A program made the position numbers and the translations under genes. From Achromobacter marplatensis (GTDB lineage: Bacteria > Pseudomonadota > Gammaproteobacteria > Burkholderiales > Burkholderiaceae_B): DNA of 64,000 nt. The notes under the pieces were generated by a model, which searched no databases, was not told the origin of the DNA, and was given only the letters and a program-made list of their open reading frames with translations. Within the stretch, counting starts at the first letter, position 1. Every line of letters begins with the position of its first letter. This document shows, piece by piece, positions 25,920-33,389 of the stretch. The stretch lies in the NCBI RefSeq assembly GCF_002209535.1, contig NZ_NJIG01000005.1:310001-374000 (forward strand), read 5' to 3'.

Positions 25920-26474
25920 ATGAGCACCTACAAGATTGCTGTTTTCGTCGGAAGCCTGCGCGCCGCCTCCATCAATCTGCGGCTGGCCCGTGCGCTTGAA
26001 AAGCTGGTTCCTGCCGATTTCAAGTTCGAGTACGTGAGCCTGGGCGACATCCCGCTCTACAACCAGGACAACGAGAACAATCTGCCCGCGCCGGCCGCCA
26101 AGCTCAAGCAGCAGATCGCCGACGCGCAAGGCATCTTGTTCGTCTCGCCCGAACACAACCGTTCGTTGCCCGCCGCCATCAAGAACGCGATTGACTGGGG
26201 CTCGCGCCCATGGGGCCAGAATTCGTGGCCCGGCAAGGCCGTCGGCATCGTGGGCGCATCGCCCAGCGCCGCAGGCACCGCGATGATGCAGCAGCACCTG
26301 CGCAACATCCTGGCCGCCGAAGGCGCCAATGCGCTGACCACGCCCGAAGTCTTCCTGCAATATTCGGAAGGCTTGGTCGACGACCAGTTCACCATCACCA
26401 ACGAAGGCACGCGCAAATTCCTGCAAGGCTGGATTGACCGCTATGTGGATTGGGTCAAGAAGCTGAACAGCTGA
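25920..26474 (+). CDS. NADPH-dependent FMN reductase (ChrR-like quinone/chromate reductase)
   Basis: A 184-residue flavodoxin-fold reductase. VFVGSLRAASINLRLARAL binds the FMN phosphate, and VSPEHNRSLPAAIKNAIDWGSRP is the conserved NADPH_dep_red block with the isoalloxazine-contacting residues. The family reduces quinones, azo dyes or chromate by two electrons and limits oxidative stress. It is monocistronic: own promoter region and a strong terminator 70 bases after the stop. Confidence 0.9.
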   Translation: MSTYKIAVFVGSLRAASINLRLARALEKLVPADFKFEYVSLGDIPLYNQDNENNLPAPAAKLKQQIADAQGILFVSPEHNRSLPAAIKNAIDWGSRPWGQNSWPGKAVGIVGASPSAAGTAMMQQHLRNILAAEGANALTTPEVFLQYSEGLVDDQFTITNEGTRKFLQGWIDRYVDWVKKLNS

Positions 26475-26543
26475 TCGCCGCCGCTGCCGGCCAGGGCCAC
26501 GGCCCGGCCGGCGCCGATCGCCCGATCTACCTCCGGGCGATCA

Positions 26544-26575
26544 AGCCCCCCGATGCGTCGGGGGGCTTTTTTTTC
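26544..26575 (+). terminator. Intrinsic terminator of the FMN reductase gene
   Basis: AGCCCCCCGA TGCG TCGGGGGGCT followed by T8. Confidence 0.9.
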
Positions 26576-26577
26576 GT

Positions 26578-26649
26578 CGGCCCGCCCCAAGACAAAAATG
26601 CCCCCCCGGGGGGGTAGCAAGCACGCGAAGCGTGCGCGGCGTGGGGGCT
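26578..26649. repeat. GC-rich extragenic repeat, copy 1
   Basis: A block of about 70 bp containing CCCCCCCGGGGGGG and then 33 bases (26616-26648) identical to 26801-26833. The shared part holds the hairpin GCACGC GAA GCGTGC. Elements with this look are scattered through Bordetella and Achromobacter intergenic DNA; the family name is not assigned here. Confidence 0.8.
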
Positions 26650-26763
26650 CTTTTTTGACTGGCGCATCAATCCAGAAAGCTCGACCCCGCATACATACGC
26701 GGACGATTTCACGGCTTGCCCAGCAGAAAGCCACGGCGTACAGAAGTATTGCCGCGCCGCCGC

Positions 26764-26834
26764 CGGGCCGCCCCAAGGCGGCGCAGCCCCCTCGGGGGGC
26801 AGCAAGCACGCGAAGCGTGCGCGGCGTGGGGGCA
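26764..26834. repeat. GC-rich extragenic repeat, copy 2
   Basis: Same 33-bp core as copy 1 (26801-26833), same orientation, offset 185 bp. Preceded by CCCCCTCGGGGGG in place of the first copy's longer C/G palindrome. Confidence 0.8.
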
Positions 26835-26837
26835 TAC

Positions 26838-27418
26838 TTATCCCCGCCAACTGTGGAGAACGTTGAGGACAGCTTTGGGGTAGACCGGAAATCCCCTGTC
26901 CTGCCAAGCACTTGCAGGGGGTGGTCAGATAATGCCCAATCATCCTTTTGGATGAGTTTTGGCGGTTTTATCCACGAAAAGGCTGGATGTCTGTCCAGGC
27001 CTTTACTGGCATGAAGACCGCATGTGGATTTGTCCCAGCATTCTGTGGAAAAGCATGAGGACAGCTTGAGGGCAGGTCCGAAATCCCTTGCGATATCAAT
27101 GCCCTGCAAGGGGTGGTCAAGAAAGGCCCAGACGCGGGATTTGCAACCCGGGTTGTCCCCGCCAAATGTGGATAAGCCTGAGGACAGTGTGCGGGTAGTC
27201 GCCAAATCCCCTTATGCAGCAAGGACTTGGAGCGAGCGGGCAAGAAACGCTCAGCCAGACGCGTGAAACGTCCCGATCTTAATTCTTGCCAAGCGATGGG
27301 GATAAGCAGACAGGCTTGTCCCCATCGAATGTGGACAAGCCTATGAACAGTCAGATAACAAGCCTGAAAAGTCCTTATCCGACAATCACTTGGAAGGGCT
27401 GCTCAAAAAAGACGCAGC
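26838..27418. repeat. Four degenerate repeats with DnaA-box-like 9-mers
   Basis: Four related units begin near 26838, 27030, 27152 and 27316. Each has (T)TGTCCCC or TATCCCC, 5-9 bases, TGTGGANAA, then GAGGACAG, an AAATCCC block and a CTTGnAGGGG-like block. The 9-mers are TGTGGAGAA (26852), TGTGGAAAA (27044), TGTGGATAA (27167, perfect complement of TTATCCACA) and TGTGGACAA (27330). TTATCCACG at 26968 and TGTGGATTT at 27023 add two more. Open frames crossing this block are low-complexity translations of the repeats, not genes. Confidence 0.75.
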
Positions 27419-27425
27419 ACGTACA

Positions 27426-27641
27426 TCACTCATTGCCTTCCAGCCGCATGCCGATCTTCAACCCGACCTGCCAATGCGCCACCTTGCCGTCCTTGATGTG
27501 GCCTCGCACTTCGGTCACTTCGAACCAATCCAGATTGCGCAGGGTCTCCGAGGCGCGCTCGATGGCTTTGGCGATTGCATCATCGGTGGACTTGGTGGAA
27601 GAGCCCACCAGTTCGATTTGCTTGTAGACATGGTTCGACAT
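27426..27641 (-). CDS. Dodecin family flavin-storage protein
   Basis: A 71-residue protein, MSNHVYKQIELVGSSTKSTDD at the start, then AIAKAIERASETLRNLDWFEVTEVRGHI. This is the dodecin fold, which assembles as a hollow 12-mer and binds FMN, riboflavin or lumichrome in pairs between Trp residues (the Trp in LDWFEV). It buffers free flavin. Length matches the family exactly. Monocistronic; the repeat array lies directly downstream. Confidence 0.92.
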   Translation of the reverse strand: MSNHVYKQIELVGSSTKSTDDAIAKAIERASETLRNLDWFEVTEVRGHIKDGKVAHWQVGLKIGMRLEGNE

Positions 27642-27825
27642 AGCTCGTCTCCGCTAACGATGTGAGTCTTCAATCGTCGGCCCGAGCGCCTTTCCGGCGC
27701 TTACGACCGGCAATCCATTCGAACACACAGGATACCTCCGCAGCGATAGAGTGGTGTTACGAGTTCCGTCGCCCGGTCTCGACAGGCGACGGAATCGGCT
27801 CCCGCAACCCAGCAAGGAGACCACC

Positions 27826-28347
27826 ATGCCTGAACGAAAAACCCTGGAACGCGCCAAGCGCGACAAGCGCCAAGGCAAGTCGGCATCGACGCAGGCCGGA
27901 GAATTCGTGCGCGAAGAAATCGACCACGTCCGTGAGGGCAAGCACGGCGTGCGGTCCACCAAGCAGGCCATCGCGATCGGACTGTCCGAAGCGCGCCGCG
28001 CGGGCGTGAAGTTGCCGGCTTCGAAGGGCGCCAGCGCGGCGACCAAGCGCAAGGCTGAACAGGACACCCGCGCGGCCAAAGATGGGCACGCCAAGTCCGC
28101 CACCCGCGCCCGCGCCACCACCGCCGCGCTGAAAAAGGAAAGCACCACGCCCGCATCGCGTGCCGCGCTATCACGCCAGGCCACCAACACCGCCAGCCGG
28201 CGCACGGCGGCGGACCGCTCGGCAGCCGCCAAGAAAGCGGCCGCCACCAAGGGTGCGGCGGGACGGTCAGCCGCGGCGAAGAAAGCGGCCCGCACGCGCG
28301 CAGCGAACAAGCAGGCGGGCGGCGCGCACCATCGCGCCGCGCATTGA
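27826..28347 (+). CDS. Lys/Ala/Arg-rich DUF6496-type protein, H1-like tail
   Basis: A 173-residue protein with a strong AGGAGA before ATG 27826. Residues 1-70 form a conserved globular part (MPERKTLERAKRDKRQGKSAS, FVREEIDHVREGKHGVRSTKQAIAIGLSEARRAGVKLP). Residues 75-173 are an Ala/Lys/Arg-rich repetitive tail with AAAKKAA units, resembling histone H1-like tails. It probably binds nucleic acid; the role is not known. The repetitive coding may vary in length between strains. Confidence 0.8.
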   Translation: MPERKTLERAKRDKRQGKSASTQAGEFVREEIDHVREGKHGVRSTKQAIAIGLSEARRAGVKLPASKGASAATKRKAEQDTRAAKDGHAKSATRARATTAALKKESTTPASRAALSRQATNTASRRTAADRSAAAKKAAATKGAAGRSAAAKKAARTRAANKQAGGAHHRAAH

Positions 28348-28359
28348 ACGAGGCTGCGC

Positions 28360-29262
28360 CTAGCCCGCGTCGAAAAGCTTGAAGCGTTCCTGCAGGAATT
28401 CGCGCATGCGTTTGACGGCGGGCGACAGCAACATGCGATGCACGCACAGCAGATACAAGGGTGATGGCTCGGTGACGTAGTCTGGCAACAGTTCAACCAG
28501 CCTGCCCGCGCGCAGATCGGACAGCACGTCGTAGCGTGACTTATAGGCCACGCCGTGCCCGGCCAATGCCCAACGCCGCACCAGGTCGCCGTCGTCGCCT
28601 ACGCGGTCGCCCTTGACCGGCACCGTCGTGCTGGTGCCCTCGCGTTCAAAGGTCCAACGGTCATGCAAGGTTTCGCCCAGCACGAACGACAGGCAATTGT
28701 GGCGGCGCAAATCGGCGGGCGCCTGCGGCACGCCATGGCGCGCCAGATAGGCGGGCGATGCGCACACGACGCGACGGTTGTGCTCGGCCAGCGGCAGGGC
28801 CACCAGCGCCGAGTCGTTCGGCGTGCCGTAGCGGATGGCGATGTCGACCGGCTGGCGGTACAGATCCGCCAGCCGGTCGCTGATGCGCACCTGGAAGCTG
28901 ACGCGCGGATGCTGGTGCTGAAAATCGTCCAGCCAGGGCAACAGCACATTGCGCCCCAGGTCCGAGGGGATGGAAACCGACAGCGTGCCCGAAATTGCGG
29001 TCTTGTCGCGAGCCATCGCGTTCTTGCCGGCTTCCAGCGTGGAGATCGCCGACCGGGCGTACTCCAGGTAGCGCTCCCCATCGCTCGTCAGCCGCAGGCT
29101 GCGCGTAGAGCGCACGAACAGGCGCGTCTCAAGCGTCAACTCCAGCCGTTTGAGCGCGGCGCTGGCTACGGCTGGCGTCAAGTCCAGTTCGCGCGCAGCG
29201 GCGGAAAAGCTGCCGTGGTCAGCCGCCGCCACAAAGATCCTCAAGTCCTCGAACCGGACCAT
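28360..29262 (-). CDS. LysR-family regulator divergent from the SDR/oxidoreductase genes
   Basis: A 300-residue LTTR. The HTH is at residues 1-60 (FEDLRIFVAAADHGSFSAAARELDLTPAVASAALKRLELTLETRLF), followed by the effector domain (LSVSIPSDLGRNVLLPWLDDFQHQHP). It is of the CrgA/DsdC-like branch that often controls adjacent redox genes. Divergent from the SDR at 29375 with a 112-base gap, so it probably controls it. Confidence 0.9.
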   Translation of the reverse strand: MVRFEDLRIFVAAADHGSFSAAARELDLTPAVASAALKRLELTLETRLFVRSTRSLRLTSDGERYLEYARSAISTLEAGKNAMARDKTAISGTLSVSIPSDLGRNVLLPWLDDFQHQHPRVSFQVRISDRLADLYRQPVDIAIRYGTPNDSALVALPLAEHNRRVVCASPAYLARHGVPQAPADLRRHNCLSFVLGETLHDRWTFEREGTSTTVPVKGDRVGDDGDLVRRWALAGHGVAYKSRYDVLSDLRAGRLVELLPDYVTEPSPLYLLCVHRMLLSPAVKRMREFLQERFKLFDAG

Positions 29263-29374
29263 GATCGCCTCATTTTCAAAAAAATATTGAAACTGAGTCG
29301 GATGCTAGCCGGTTTTTCATCGCTGCGGACTGGGTAATCATGGCCCTGTTCCCCGACATCTTTGGAGTCACCGT

Positions 29375-30169
29375 ATGAAAATCGAACTGAACGGCAAGAA
29401 AGCCCTGGTCACCGGATCTTCTGGCGGCATCGGGCTGGCCATCGCCCTAGGATTGGCCGAAGCTGGCGCCGAAGTCGTCCTGCACGGCCGCAACGCCGAC
29501 AAGCTGGCCCTCGCTGCCCAAGCCATCACCCGGAAATTCCCTACTGCCCACGTGAGCACCGTGCAGGCAGACCTGGCCACGGCCGATGGCGCGGCCTCGG
29601 TTTGCGCCGCCCATCCCGATGTGGACATCCTGGTCAACAACGCCGGCTTCTTCGCGCCCAAGTCCTTCACCGAAATCACCGACGACGACTGGCAGACCAT
29701 GATGGATACCAACGTCATGAGCGGCATCCGCCTGTCGCGCTACTACCTGCCGCGCATGATGGCCGCGAACTGGGGCCGAATCATCTTCATCTCGAGCGAA
29801 TCCGGCGTGCAGATCCCCGCTGAAATGATCCACTACGGCGTCAGCAAGACAGCCCTGCTGGGCGTGTCGCGCGGCTTGGCCGAACTGACCGCCGGCACCG
29901 GCGTCACGGTCAACGCGGTGCTGCCCGGCCCGACGCGCTCGGAAGGGGTGGCCGACTTCTTCGCGGAAATGGCCAAGGAACAAGGCGTGTCGCAGGACGA
30001 CATGGAACGCGACTTCATCGCCCAGCACCGCCCGACGTCGCTGCTGCGCCGCCTCGCCACGGTGGAAGAGGTAGCCAACATGGTCGTCTACACCTGCTCT
30101 ACGCAAGCCTCGGCCACCAACGGCGCCGCGCTGCGCGTCGACGGCGGCGTCGTCCGCTCCATCCTGTGA
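29375..30169 (+). CDS. Short-chain dehydrogenase/reductase (SDR)
   Basis: A 264-residue classical SDR. The nucleotide-binding TGSSGGIGLAIA loop is near residue 14. NNAG is near 87. The catalytic triad is Ser (FISSESG), Tyr (HYGVSKTAL) and Lys four residues later. Arg in HGRNADKL after beta-2 suggests NADP preference. The substrate is unknown. Followed 31 bases later by a zinc-type oxidoreductase that is probably co-transcribed. Confidence 0.9.
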   Translation: MKIELNGKKALVTGSSGGIGLAIALGLAEAGAEVVLHGRNADKLALAAQAITRKFPTAHVSTVQADLATADGAASVCAAHPDVDILVNNAGFFAPKSFTEITDDDWQTMMDTNVMSGIRLSRYYLPRMMAANWGRIIFISSESGVQIPAEMIHYGVSKTALLGVSRGLAELTAGTGVTVNAVLPGPTRSEGVADFFAEMAKEQGVSQDDMERDFIAQHRPTSLLRRLATVEEVANMVVYTCSTQASATNGAALRVDGGVVRSIL

Positions 30170-30200
30170 TTTCCGCCCTTACCCCACACCGAGCCGCCCC

Positions 30201-31214
30201 ATGAAAGCCATCGCCTATTTCAAGAACCTGCCCGCCGACCACGCCGACGCCCTTCAAGACATCACGCTTGACGAACCCGTGCCCGGCGACCATGACCTGC
30301 TGGTCGACGTGCACGCCATTTCCGTCAACCCGGTAGATGTGAAAATCCGGGCCAACCGCGCGCCGAAGGACGGCCAAGCCGAGGTCATCGGTTGGGACGC
30401 CGCCGGCATCGTACGCGCCGTGGGCGCCAAGACCAGCCTGTTCAAACCCGGCGACCGTGTCTGGTATGCGGGCGCTCTGAACCGGCCGGGCGCCAATAGC
30501 GAACGCCATGTGGTCGACGAGCGCATCGTCGGCCGCATGCCCGACACCCTGGACTTCGCCCAGGCCGCAGCCCTGCCGTTGACGACGATCACCGCCTGGG
30601 AGCTGCTGTTCGACCGCCTGCGCGTGCTGGACAACGCTGCGCCCAGCCAGCGAACCCTGCTTGTCATCGGCGCGGCCGGCGGCGTGGGGTCGATCCTGGT
30701 GCAGTTGGCGCGCCAGCTGACCGGCCTGACGGTGATCGGCACGGCCTCACGGCCCGAAACGCAAGCGTGGGTGCGCGAGCTGGGCGCTCACCATGTCATC
30801 GACCACAGCAAGCCCCTGACCGAAGAGCTCAAGCGCATCGGTTTCGATCAGGTCAGCTATATCGCCGGCCTGAACCAGACCGACAAGCACTTTCCGCAGA
30901 TGGCGGCAGCAATCGCCCCGCAGGGCAAGATCGCGCTGATCGACGACCCGGCCGCCATCGACGTCCGCTTGCTGAAAGGCAAATCCGCGTCGCTGCATTG
31001 GGAATTCATGTTCGCGCGCCCCCTGCACAACACGCCCGACATGATCGCCCAGCACGAACTGCTGAACCAGGCGGCCCGCCTGATCGATAACGGCACCCTG
31101 CGCACGACGCTGGGCGAGCACTACGGCACGATCAACGCCGCCAACCTGCGCCGCGCCCACGCGTTCATCGAAAGCGGCAAGGCGCAGGGCAAGGTGGTGC
31201 TGGAAGGGTTCTGA
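30201..31214 (+). CDS. Zinc-type alcohol dehydrogenase-like NADPH oxidoreductase
   Basis: A 337-residue MDR-superfamily protein (zinc-binding dehydrogenase / quinone oxidoreductase branch). The GroES-like half shows HAISVNPVDVKIRANRAP and IGWDAAGIVRAVG. The Rossmann half shows LLVIGAAGGVGSILVQLAR. The usual structural zinc Cys cluster is absent, as in the ZADH/quinone-oxidoreductase type. It is second in an operon with the SDR. A G/C hairpin (31239-31270) follows. Confidence 0.9.
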   Translation: MKAIAYFKNLPADHADALQDITLDEPVPGDHDLLVDVHAISVNPVDVKIRANRAPKDGQAEVIGWDAAGIVRAVGAKTSLFKPGDRVWYAGALNRPGANSERHVVDERIVGRMPDTLDFAQAAALPLTTITAWELLFDRLRVLDNAAPSQRTLLVIGAAGGVGSILVQLARQLTGLTVIGTASRPETQAWVRELGAHHVIDHSKPLTEELKRIGFDQVSYIAGLNQTDKHFPQMAAAIAPQGKIALIDDPAAIDVRLLKGKSASLHWEFMFARPLHNTPDMIAQHELLNQAARLIDNGTLRTTLGEHYGTINAANLRRAHAFIESGKAQGKVVLEGF

Positions 31215-31238
31215 ACCGGGCCTTTTGCGGGGCATCCC

Positions 31239-31270
31239 AGGGGCTCCGCCCGTTCCCGGGCGGGGCCCCT
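31239..31270. terminator. GC-rich hairpin after the oxidoreductase gene
   Basis: AGGGGCTCCGCCCG, loop TTC, CCGGGCGGGGCCCCT. The stem is long, but there is no T-run, so termination may be Rho-assisted. Confidence 0.5.
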
Positions 31271-31352
31271 CGCCATTCAGGCCGGAAAGCGGTAAAAACG
31301 CGGGCGGACTGTTCCGCACGAAAATTACCGGGAGCTTCCCCTGCTTGCCCAT

Positions 31353-31628
31353 TTGATCGATCAAACGCTAGAGCCGCTCCTGTGGGGAATGGTCGCGTTT
31401 ACCCTGTTGATGCTTCGGCTGGCTCCGCTACAGGGCTGGAAGGCCGTCATCGTCGCCGGCGTGGCTGCGGGCATGGTGTTCGACACCATCCAGTTTCGCG
31501 TCGGCCCTCCCCGTCTGTGGGATTCGCTGGTCTTCAGCTCCATGCTGGCGGCCCTGCTGGCGGCAGCTGTATTGGAAACCGCCGTCCACCTGTACGCGCG
31601 GATACGCGCCGGGCGTGCTCAACGCTGA
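31353..31628 (+). CDS. Small membrane protein, unknown function
   Basis: About 91 residues with three hydrophobic stretches (LLWGMVAFTLLMLRLAPL, AVIVAGVAAGMVFDTI, SLVFSSMLAALLAAAVLETAVHL). The start is uncertain: TTG at 31353, or CTG at 31341, which has GGGAG at correct spacing. No family is recognised. It has no obvious operon partner. Confidence 0.55.
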   Translation: MIDQTLEPLLWGMVAFTLLMLRLAPLQGWKAVIVAGVAAGMVFDTIQFRVGPPRLWDSLVFSSMLAALLAAAVLETAVHLYARIRAGRAQR

Positions 31629-31636
31629 AGGGTAGG

Positions 31637-31993
31637 CTAGCCGCGCCCTTCCCGCTTGGCGCGGGCGTGCGGATCATTGATCTCGGTGTCGAGTTCCGTG
31701 ATCAGCCAATCGAACCAGCCCTTTTCCGTGCGCGCGTAGACCACCGCGGCTGGCGTCTTGCCGTCGCGCCAGCCGGCCTGATGCGTGTCCATCCACGACG
31801 CCAGGCTCTTGTGCGGCGCCAGCAGGCCCGACAACCAGCTCCAGAGGTAGTCGGGCACATTGCGCCGGAAACCCTTCGCGCTGGCATAGATGGTGGGCTC
31901 AAGCGGCAGGCTGCCCGAGCGGGCCAGCTTCTCTTGCACCCGGCGCAACGTCTCGGCTGCGGCCTGCAATTGTTCGGTGCTGAGCTTTTTCAC
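31637..31993 (-). CDS. Hypothetical 118-residue protein
   Basis: A soluble acidic/basic mixed protein, MKKLSTEQLQAAAETLRRVQE at the start, Trp-rich in the middle (YLWSWLSGLLAPHKSLASWMDTH). No motif of known function is seen. Good AGGAG precedes the ATG. Convergent with the small membrane protein gene. Confidence 0.6.
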   Translation of the reverse strand: MKKLSTEQLQAAAETLRRVQEKLARSGSLPLEPTIYASAKGFRRNVPDYLWSWLSGLLAPHKSLASWMDTHQAGWRDGKTPAAVVYARTEKGWFDWLITELDTEINDPHARAKREGRG

Positions 31994-32077
31994 GTAGGGA
32001 CTCCTGGGTTGGATTTGCCCGGATTATCGCCGGAGGTACCGGCGCTTTCCAAGCACTGCGTTCTGACGCCGCAGGGT

Positions 32078-32983
32078 TCAGCGCTGGCCGCGCGGCAGGG
32101 TCAGGCCCAGCAGACAGGTGGCGCTGAACCGGGCTCCCGGCTCCAGCGTCCGCATGCCCGTGCGCGTATCGCCGTCGGCAGCCCGGTTGAAGGCATCCGC
32201 CACATTGGTGACCGGCTCCACGCACAGAAAGTCCGAGCCCGGCGCGGTATAGACCACAAGATGCGCAAACGCGGGATCCGCGTGCAACGCCAATTCACGC
32301 CCGTCCGCCCAGTGCAGGGTGGCGCGCCCTTCCCATTGCGACAGATAGGTATCGCACCCTTCGGCCGACTGGCGCAACTCGCGCACATGCTTGACCCGGC
32401 TGCCCGTCGGTATGCCATCGGCATCGGCCGGCCACACCCGCCGCGCATTCAGGGTGACCCGCTCGGCGGTGAAGTACGGATGGATGCCCAGACCGAAAGG
32501 CATGGGCGTGTCGCCCTGGTTGGTGATGCTCAAGGACAAGCTCAACCCACGCGCGTCCAGCCGGTAGCGCTGCACGCATTCGAACGGCCAGGGCCATCCC
32601 AGCACGCCGGCCGGCTGGCTCAGCACCAGATCAATGCTGTCTGCCGCAAGGTTGCGCACCTGCCACGCCTGGAACAGGCCGGCGCCATGTATCGCATTCG
32701 GGCGGCCCGCCACGGATTGCAGCGCATGCCGCGCGCCATTGAAGGTGAACACGCCATCGCGGATGCGGTTGGAATACGGCGCCAACGGGTACGACCCTGC
32801 CCGCGGCCATTTGCCCGCCGGCCATTGGGTTGGCGTCAGCGGTACGATCCAATCCAATGCGCCAGTCGACAAGCGGGTCAGACGTCCACCGCCACCGGGC
32901 GCGAATTCGGCTTGGTGCCCACCGCCTGAAATGACGACGCGCTCGGTCGCATCCAAGGGGTCGGCAAAAGGGTATTCCTGCAT
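32078..32983 (-). CDS. Aldose 1-epimerase (galactose mutarotase) family protein
   Basis: A 301-residue beta-sandwich hydrolase-fold protein. Visible family residues are the Arg/His substrate region (PYSNRIRDG, IHGAGLFQAW) and GLGIHPYF with the catalytic His. A conserved Glu lies near LCVEPVTN. It interconverts alpha and beta anomers of hexoses; the exact sugar is not predictable. It lies directly upstream of the mutS start, divergent from it. Confidence 0.85.
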   Translation of the reverse strand: MQEYPFADPLDATERVVISGGGHQAEFAPGGGGRLTRLSTGALDWIVPLTPTQWPAGKWPRAGSYPLAPYSNRIRDGVFTFNGARHALQSVAGRPNAIHGAGLFQAWQVRNLAADSIDLVLSQPAGVLGWPWPFECVQRYRLDARGLSLSLSITNQGDTPMPFGLGIHPYFTAERVTLNARRVWPADADGIPTGSRVKHVRELRQSAEGCDTYLSQWEGRATLHWADGRELALHADPAFAHLVVYTAPGSDFLCVEPVTNVADAFNRAADGDTRTGMRTLEPGARFSATCLLGLTLPRGQR

Positions 32984-33154
32984 CAGCGGCTCCCGCGGCA
33001 GTCACAGTGCCACGTCGCAAGATTGTGACGCCGGCATCCTGCGGGGGCAAGTTGGGCTAGCGGGACGGCGCCGCCGCAACGTCCGATGCGCCCGGACAAA
33101 CAAGTCCCACGCCCTTCTCCCTGCCCCCCGCTCCGGCCCGATACAATCACGGGC

Positions 33155-33232
33155 ATGAATTCAGCAACACAAAACACTGCCGCCGACGCCCACGCGGGCC
33201 ACACCCCAATGATGCATAGGGATGTTTCATAG
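33155..33232 (+). pseudogene. mutS: 5' end of mutS, interrupted by the prophage
   Basis: ATG followed by codons reading MNSATQNTAADAHAGHTPMM, then HRDVS and a stop. MutS proteins carry a conserved N-terminal HTPMMQQY; here the match stops after HTPMM and phage DNA begins. TACAAT seven bases before the ATG is a plausible -10 element, and the gene may be leaderless. The downstream mutS body would lie beyond the far prophage end, outside this window. Mismatch repair would be reduced or lost unless a new start is supplied at that far junction. Confidence 0.7.
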
Positions 33233-33281
33233 GGAGCTTCTGGCAATTATGGTATTGGTTACGCCAAAAGTTACGCCAGAA
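33200..33281. other. Left prophage junction (attL region) with short repeats
   Basis: The mutS match ends at about 33214. CATAGGGA occurs at 33215 and again near 33228. The 12-mers GTTACGCCAAAA (33258-33269) and GTTACGCCAGAA (33270-33281) are directly repeated. Such short direct repeats beside a crossover are typical of integrase core and arm sites. The integrase gene itself is not in the window. Confidence 0.55.
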
Positions 33282-33389
33282 ATCCTTAAATCCGACGGTG
33301 AGAAAGTCAGCTTGCACCCACCCAATTGGTAACATTTTGCCTCACATCGTTTACTTCCTGCATAATCCTCACGCAAAAGTGAGGACCAC

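Noticed and set aside
26441-27205. Minus-strand open frame through the repeat region
   Set aside because: Its peptide only repeats the translated DNA repeats, lacks a ribosome site and overlaps the FMN reductase end.
26838-27418. Chromosomal oriC
   Set aside because: DnaA-like boxes are present, but no dnaA, dnaN, rpmH or AT-rich unwinding element lies nearby; a DnaA-titration locus is the more modest reading.
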